Positions 6,987 to 10,744 of a stretch of DNA of 10,744 nt are shown in pieces (the first letter of the stretch is position 1; the number at the start of each line of letters is the position of its first letter). Source of the stretch: Lachnospiraceae bacterium. GTDB lineage: Bacteria; Bacillota_A; Clostridia; Lachnospirales; Lachnospiraceae. The stretch spans positions 1 through 10,744 of the forward strand of contig JAGZJD010000072.1 of the NCBI GenBank assembly GCA_018365895.1, written 5' to 3'. A program made the translations under genes and the position numbers. The notes beneath the pieces were generated by a model. It ran no database searches, had not been told where the DNA came from, and worked only from the letters and a program-made list of their open reading frames with translations.

Positions 6987-8018
6987 TTATAGTATATCAT
7001 CGTTGATATTGCGTGTAGATGATCTGATGATCAGTTCAGGTACTGTAGTAAATGACTGCATATTTAAGCTGGGATTACGGATCTTTTTCATCAGGATTTC
7101 AGCCGCCTGTTGGCCCAGTTTATTAACGTTAATATCTACAACTGTTAATGGCGGATCGATTAACTGTGACAGCGGGTAATCATCGAAAGTGATCATGCCA
7201 ATATCATTTGGAATATTCATGCCGCGTTTGCGGATTGCAGATGCGGCGCCCATAGCGATTTTGTTATCTTCACATATGACGGCGTCTGGAAGGAAGCTTC
7301 CCCTGAGTAATTCTTCCATCATTTCAAAACCACTTTGTTTACTATATGTTCCGTATTTTATAGAGGAATCAGGAACATCCAGACCGAAGATCCGCATAGA
7401 TGAAACGAAGCCCCGCAGCCGATGTCTTGAGATTTCGTCCGTCTGAGGGCCGCCGATAAACGCAATATGGGTATACCCACATTGCGTCAGATATTCGGTT
7501 GCCAGATGTCCAGAAACATGGTTGTTGATATCAATCCAACAGGCAGCAGTAGAAAAGGGGGGCCTACCGATAATTACATGGGGGAAACTCTTTTTTACAA
7601 GGAGATCCACAAGAGGGCGGGATGTAGAAGAACCGTGGATCAATATACCATCGGCAGCCCGTCTCCCTATAATATCGGCAGCCTCGTGGCAGGCGGTGTC
7701 CTTATCTTTTACGCCTAGGAAGCTGAAATTATATTTTTTTTCATAAACAACTTTTTGTGCCCCGGACATAATTTCGAACATATGGGGATTATGGAATGCA
7801 GTGAGCGGTTCCGTGACAGCTAAAAAGATAATATTATCTGAGCGTTCCCGGGCAAAATTACAGGCTTGTGCATTCGGATGGTAATTAAGTTGTTTAATTA
7901 CTTCCAGTACGCGAAGCCGCGTGGGTTCAGAAATAGAAGGTTTTCCATTGATTACTTTAGATACTGTGGCGATAGACACGCCAGCTTCTTTCGCTACATC
8001 CTTAATTGTTGTTGACAT
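6987..8018 (-). CDS. LacI-family transcriptional regulator
   Basis: This 343-residue DNA-binding protein is the likely sugar-responsive repressor of the locus. The N-terminus is a classic LacI helix-turn-helix and hinge: TIKDVAKEAGVSIATVSKVING (residues 4-25), then LNYHPNAQA in the hinge region. The remainder is a periplasmic-binding-protein-like effector domain, with GILIHGSS, HIAFIGGP, DAVICEDNKIAMGA and IGMITFDDYPLSQLIDPPLTVVD as family hallmarks. The start at 8018 follows a GGAAGGGG stretch 7-8 nt upstream. It converges with the importer operon and diverges from the amylase relic. A CGTTTACCT motif occurs both in its own predicted promoter and ahead of the importer operon, which suggests control of the operon and autoregulation. 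The effector is not visible from sequence. Confidence 0.92.
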   Translation of the reverse strand: MSTTIKDVAKEAGVSIATVSKVINGKPSISEPTRLRVLEVIKQLNYHPNAQACNFARERSDNIIFLAVTEPLTAFHNPHMFEIMSGAQKVVYEKKYNFSFLGVKDKDTACHEAADIIGRRAADGILIHGSSTSRPLVDLLVKKSFPHVIIGRPPFSTAACWIDINNHVSGHLATEYLTQCGYTHIAFIGGPQTDEISRHRLRGFVSSMRIFGLDVPDSSIKYGTYSKQSGFEMMEELLRGSFLPDAVICEDNKIAMGAASAIRKRGMNIPNDIGMITFDDYPLSQLIDPPLTVVDINVNKLGQQAAEILMKKIRNPSLNMQSFTTVPELIIRSSTRNINDDIL

Positions 8019-8043
8019 GACAGCACCCCTTCCTTATGGGTCA

Positions 8044-8072
8044 ATGGTATAACGTTTACCTGATTTAATCAA
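8044..8072 (-). promoter_or_regulatory. Predicted promoter and operator of the LacI-family gene
   Basis: On the minus strand TTGATT (8067-8072) and TACCAT (8044-8049) are 17 bp apart, giving a start about 20 nt before the gene. The imperfect palindrome GGTATAACGTTTACC (8046-8060) covers the -10 box and much of the spacer, a position suited to repression. It shares CGTTTACCT with the site upstream of the importer operon. Confidence 0.4.
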
Positions 8073-8127
8073 GCAGATTAGATGAAAAATATATTATTTT
8101 TGAATACTAATTGGAATAATTGCTGTA

Positions 8128-8143
8128 AAAATACCGGTATTTT
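8128..8143. promoter_or_regulatory. 16-bp perfect palindrome upstream of the amylase relic
   Basis: AAAATACCGGTATTTT is a perfect dyad centred on CG, as in LacI-family operators, and lies 42 nt before the amylase start. A second dyad, AAGAAAA-AAA-TTTTCTT at 8153-8169, sits directly ahead of the ribosome binding site. The first is a candidate operator for amylase expression. No convincing -10/-35 pair was found around it. Confidence 0.35.
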
Positions 8144-8185
8144 CTTAGAAACAAGAAAAAAATTTTCTTAAAAAGGGGTGAACGT

Positions 8186-8516
8186 ATGAAAAGGATGTAT
8201 AAAAGAATTGCTAAGCTGATGAGTGCGATCCTTTGTATGGCATTGATTTTTACAATTTTGCCGGCAATTCCCGCTTCAGCGGCAACCAGTTTGCGGGGAG
8301 AATCTATTTACCAGATAATGGTAGACAGGTTCTATGATGGAGATCCCACAAACAATGCAAGTAGTACAGGAGATCACCAATGAGAAGGCACCGGATGCTC
8401 CGGAAGAAGTAAAGACCGGAGATAATACTATGCTCATCATTCCAGTGATCATTGGAATCCTGGCGGTGATCGGAATCATCGTGCTGATCATTCGGATCCG
8501 GCGCAGTAAGAGATAA
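8186..8516 (+). pseudogene. Wall-anchored alpha-amylase with large internal deletion
   Basis: The 5' part encodes a Sec signal peptide (about residues 1-33, ending PASAA) and the beginning of a GH13 amylase domain, GESIYQIMVDRFYDGDPTNN. That frame ends at a TGA at 8381-8383 after only 65 codons. The 3' part, in another frame, encodes a C-terminal sorting signal: an acidic Pro/Glu stretch, the LPXTG-like motif VKTGD (8409-8423), a membrane segment (MLIIPVIIGILAVIGIIVLI) and a basic tail RRSKR before TAA at 8514-8516. Intact enzymes of this kind have many hundreds of residues between these parts, so the catalytic domain has been lost and the fusion is out of frame. The junction lies at roughly 8357-8390. 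GGGG at 8174-8178 still serves the start. The 65-residue remnant cannot be an active amylase. Confidence 0.8.
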
Positions 8517-8558
8517 GAGGGATATCTGTAAGTAAAACAGGGATCAAATAAGAAACGT

Positions 8559-8583
8559 GTAGCCTGTTAGAGAAGCAGGCTGC
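8559..8583 (+). other. Stem-loop in the leader upstream of the sortase
   Basis: GTAGCCTG (8559-8566) pairs with CAGGCTGC (8576-8583), eight pairs with one G-U, around a 9-nt loop. No U tract follows. With the terminator 17 nt downstream it forms a two-hairpin leader. It could be a structural element of an attenuator or only an mRNA-stabilising hairpin. Confidence 0.4.
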
Positions 8584-8600
8584 TGGAATAGTATAGTCTG

Positions 8601-8641
8601 GAGCGGCAGTGTACTTTTTCGGTATGCTGCCGCTCTTTTTT
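8601..8641 (+). terminator. Strong terminator (or attenuator) directly upstream of the sortase
   Basis: GAGCGGCAGTGTAC (8601-8614) pairs with GTATGCTGCCGCTC (8622-8635) as a 14-bp stem with two G-U pairs and a 7-nt loop, followed by six T residues at 8636-8641. Its natural role may be to end the amylase transcript. The sortase start lies only 15 nt after the U run, so sortase transcription must read through it or start inside it. Confidence 0.85.
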
Positions 8642-8656
8642 GATTGGAGGCAGAGG

Positions 8657-9349
8657 ATGAAAAAAGAATATATATTGTTGGGAGTTTTAGTGGCTGTTTT
8701 GCTGGCAGCAGGGATCTGGATCTTTCAGATAGTAAGCGAATACCAGAGGGCGGATCAGGAATATGAGGAACTGACGGAATATATAAGAGAAACAGACGAA
8801 GAGGATACGACTCAAGATAAAAAGACAGAAAATAAAGAGGACGAAGAGACCGAGAAATCTGGCAGTGCGGAGGACTTTACCGTTGATTTTGAAGCATTAA
8901 AAAAGATCAATTCGGATATTGTAGCATGGATCCGGATACCTGGAGTCTTGGACTATCCTGTAGTGCAGGGAACAGACAATTCCTATTATTTACATCATAC
9001 TTTTCGGAAAGAGTATAACATTGCCGGGAGCATTTTTCTGGATGCTAGAAATACGGCAGACTTTTCGGATGGAAAGAATATCATTTATGGTCATAACATG
9101 AGGGATGGGAGTATGTTTCATGTGCTGCGTAAGTTTCAGGATCTGGATTTCTATCAGGCAAACCGGGAGATCTGGCTATACCTGTCCGATGGCAGCGTAC
9201 AGGTTTATGAGATCGTGGGGTGTGAAGAAGTGAGAGCTGCAGGAGAGGTATATGAACTGCAGACAGGAAAGATAGAAGATAAAGAATTGATTCTGTCTAC
9301 CTGTAGTTCAAGGTCAGAGTGGAGAGTGATTGTGAGAGGAAAGCTCTAA
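8657..9349 (+). CDS. srtB: Class B sortase
   Basis: This 230-residue membrane-anchored transpeptidase would cut surface proteins at a sorting motif and link them to the cell wall. An N-terminal membrane anchor (about residues 5-27) is followed by a long Asp/Glu/Lys-rich linker (about 30-75) and the catalytic domain. The triad is visible: His146 in IIYGHNM, Cys216 in LSTC, and Arg223 in EWRVIV. WIRIPGVLDYPVVQG and the DARN segment are typical of class B. I chose the ATG at 8657 because GGAGG (8646-8650) precedes it by 6 nt; an earlier in-frame ATG at 8609 falls inside the terminator stem. The neighbouring amylase relic carries a KTGD-type sorting signal and is the obvious candidate former substrate, but other surface proteins may also be served. 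Confidence 0.92.
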   Translation: MKKEYILLGVLVAVLLAAGIWIFQIVSEYQRADQEYEELTEYIRETDEEDTTQDKKTENKEDEETEKSGSAEDFTVDFEALKKINSDIVAWIRIPGVLDYPVVQGTDNSYYLHHTFRKEYNIAGSIFLDARNTADFSDGKNIIYGHNMRDGSMFHVLRKFQDLDFYQANREIWLYLSDGSVQVYEIVGCEEVRAAGEVYELQTGKIEDKELILSTCSSRSEWRVIVRGKL

Positions 9350-9354
9350 TAGGA

Positions 9355-10469
9355 TATATAAAGCTATTCTTTCATAAAAAATTGCTAGACTATTTGAAAC
9401 AGAATACAACGTGCCTAATGAAATGATTTCCCTGGAAGTGCCGATGTCATATTATGTACAAGGTGCCTCTGGAAGAGCCGATATTGTTATTCACAGAGAA
9501 GATAGGGAAGACCATTGTTATATCCTGTTGCCATAATTGAGTGAAAAAAGGAAAATGTATTTTTGACGGATAATGTGTTTGATCAGGCAATCAACTATTG
9601 TGATATAGTTGGCGGTGATTATATTATCGTTACGAATGGAATTGAAATTGAAATGGCAGCATATGATGAAAAAACAGATTCATATATTGTTCTAAATGAA
9701 ATTTTACAGTACAGGGAGATGTTAAATCAAGAATATTCACTGCCAGAAGTTCCGAAAGAAAATTTTGAACGCTTTTCGATTACTGAATTAGAAAACCAAG
9801 AAAAGATTGAAGAGTATAGTGAAATGGGAACATGGATTTTCGGACAGGATACACCACCTTGGATACTGGATACGAACATTTGCCGTCAATTTCTGCCAAG
9901 CGATGTTAGATGACAAACACACGCTTCCATCAAAGGAATGTAAAAATTTTGATGTAATCAAGGATATAGGCAGACGGTATATGGACTATGGAAATGCTGG
10001 AGGCGGTCACTATAATGGAATTTATAGATCTTTTCTTGTAAGGGATAGATTTGGAGAAACGCAGATTGTTTCGATATCCATATTTGGTACGACCTCAGAT
10101 TTGAATGATGAAAAACGAGGTAGTTATACATCATTAGTTCTTGCCATAGATCGTTTCAAAACAAGTCATAATTCTTTGCAGTACAATGTGGATCGTTTCG
10201 CAAAACAAAATGGGAATACTATAGTGTTTACGCACAATGGGCAGATTAGTAGTTTTAAAAGTAGCTATGTAATTGAAAAAGTAAAAAAAGTCAGCGATAG
10301 ACTTTCTGTATTTGAAAATAGCATATTATTGGGAAAAGTAGATACTGGTGAATTGCTTTATCTTGACAATGCTATGTTTGCAGATTTCATTTATAATATG
10401 ATTGAATATGCACTTTTGCGAGAAGAAGTAAGACGAGATATAAGAAAAGCAAGAGGCACCGTTAAGTAG
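9355..10469 (+). pseudogene. Broken HsdR N-terminal-domain protein (type I restriction R-like)
   Basis: Three reading frames together encode one protein resembling stand-alone proteins with the type I restriction HsdR N-terminal domain, as I recall them from Clostridia. Frame one (about 9384-9536) gives RLFETEYNVPNEMISLEVPM and ASGRADIVI. Frame two (about 9530-9913) gives AIIE, a TGA at 9542-9544, KKENVFLTDNVFDQA and IVGGDYIIVTNG. Frame three (from about 9870) gives RTFAVNF, YMDYGNAGGGHYNGIYRSFL and ends ALLREEVRRDIRKARGTVK. Lesions: probably a shift near 9383, a 1-base loss near 9528, the TGA where Cys is expected in an E-C-K motif, and a shift between about 9850 and 9877. The predicted PD-(D/E)xK residues would be the Asp at 9480 and the Glu/Lys flanking the stop. 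No clear start is left upstream. It is non-functional as written unless the lesions are sequencing errors. It is more A+T-rich than the sugar genes. Confidence 0.75.
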
Positions 10470-10484
10470 GCACCTCTTCTTTTT
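10451..10484. terminator. Bidirectional terminator between convergent genes
   Basis: AAGAGG (10451-10456) pairs with CCTCTT (10473-10478), with an inner CC/GG pair past a CA/CA internal loop. It is followed by CTTTTT on the plus strand and GCTTTTCTT on the minus strand. It overlaps the end of the HsdR-like relic and abuts the stop of the minus-strand gene at the right edge. Confidence 0.6.
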
Positions 10485-10743
10485 AAAGGGTTGGCTCTTT
10501 TCCTGATACAGGAATTTGTATCTCCGGAGCATTGAGCAGTGCTGCGAAATTCTGTCTAATGATATCCAGTGTCTTCTGCTTTTTTTGCAATTCCTGTTTT
10601 TCCCGGACAGTAGCAACCTGTTCAGATTCAAGATTTTCTATCCTCTTCTGGATTTTATTAGAGCTTGGGATTTTGGTAACACCGAGATCCTGAAGCTCTT
10701 TTTTTAGTGAATCGTGCAGTTGGTATTCTGCTTGATGTTTGGT
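10483..10743 (-). CDS. C-terminal end of a coiled-coil protein, possibly a mobilization relaxase (partial)
   Basis: A minus-strand frame is open from the window edge to a TAA at 10483-10485, giving 86 residues. The sequence is charged and predicted helical: QLHDSLKKELQDLGVTKIPS, then repeated Lys/Glu/Gln heptads, then IIRQNFAALLNAPE and a short tail ending GKEPTL. The pattern of a helix, an L-G-V-x-K-I-P-S turn and a coiled coil ending near an N-x-x-x-L-L motif reminds me of the C-termini of mobilization relaxases in Clostridia elements. That is recall of a pattern, not a firm match. The start and any catalytic motifs lie outside the window. Confidence 0.45.
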   Translation of the reverse strand, partial: TKHQAEYQLHDSLKKELQDLGVTKIPSSNKIQKRIENLESEQVATVREKQELQKKQKTLDIIRQNFAALLNAPEIQIPVSGKEPTL

Positions 10744-10744
10744 T

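Noticed and set aside
1640..8595. Exact 13-mer CTGGAATAGTATA at 1640-1652 and 8583-8595
   Set aside because: One 13-base match is expected by chance in about 10 kb, and the flanks do not extend convincingly.
8609..8656. Earlier ATG for the sortase
   Set aside because: It falls within the terminator hairpin and lacks a ribosome binding site. The ATG at 8657 has GGAGG 6 nt upstream and begins directly with the membrane anchor.
10516..10707. Plus-strand 63-codon frame and minus-strand 101-codon frame near the right edge
   Set aside because: Both are out of frame with the more plausible minus-strand coiled-coil tail ending at 10483, which has a fitting terminator. The alternatives show low-complexity translations without family features.
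1..10744. CRISPR arrays, tRNA or rRNA genes
   Set aside because: No regularly spaced direct repeats, cloverleaf-like segments or conserved rRNA stretches were seen on either strand by eye.

Overview
The window looks like a piece of a low-to-mid GC, Gram-positive Clostridia genome, most likely a gut Lachnospiraceae. The evidence is GGAGG-type ribosome binding sites, hairpin-plus-U-tract terminators, a lipoprotein-type solute-binding protein, a class B sortase and a sortase-type anchor with a KTGD motif. The genus cannot be fixed from the sequence alone.

Layout, left to right. (1) 1-96: C-terminal end of an unrecognised gene, followed by a terminator. (2) 205-1493: a complete IS630-family insertion sequence, flanked by TA duplications inside a CTAG target. 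It splits a short open frame that becomes continuous when the element is removed. (3) 1496-2084: gene-poor DNA with a consensus-like promoter only about 50 nt ahead of a strong terminator, which suggests a small RNA, followed by the control region of the next operon. (4) 2085-6918: a tight operon for a maltodextrin-type ABC importer (binding lipoprotein and two permeases) and a cytoplasmic GH13 alpha-glucan hydrolase. ATGA overlaps join the last three genes, and a hairpin separates the binding protein from the permeases. (5) 6987-8018, minus strand: a LacI-family regulator that converges on the operon across a shared terminator. (6) 8186-8516: a secreted, wall-anchored alpha-amylase that has lost nearly its whole catalytic region, so only the signal peptide, the first residues of the domain and the sorting signal remain. 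(7) 8657-9349: a class B sortase directly behind a strong terminator. (8) About 9355-10469: a broken stand-alone protein of the type I restriction HsdR N-terminal (nuclease) family, with several frameshifts and a stop inside its predicted E-x-K motif. (9) 10483-10743, minus strand: the C-terminal end of a coiled-coil protein, possibly a mobilization relaxase.

Functionally, regions 4-7 read as a starch-utilisation locus. An anchored amylase would cut starch at the cell surface, the sortase could attach that enzyme to the wall, the ABC system would import maltodextrins, the GH13 enzyme would hydrolyse them in the cytoplasm, and the LacI-family protein would control expression. Here the surface amylase is destroyed while the other parts look intact, so the strain probably depends on another amylase or on oligosaccharides released by neighbours. 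No transport ATPase is encoded; importers of this class often share an MsmK/MalK-type ATPase encoded elsewhere. The edges (IS630, the broken HsdR-like gene, the possible relaxase end) are accessory or decaying DNA.
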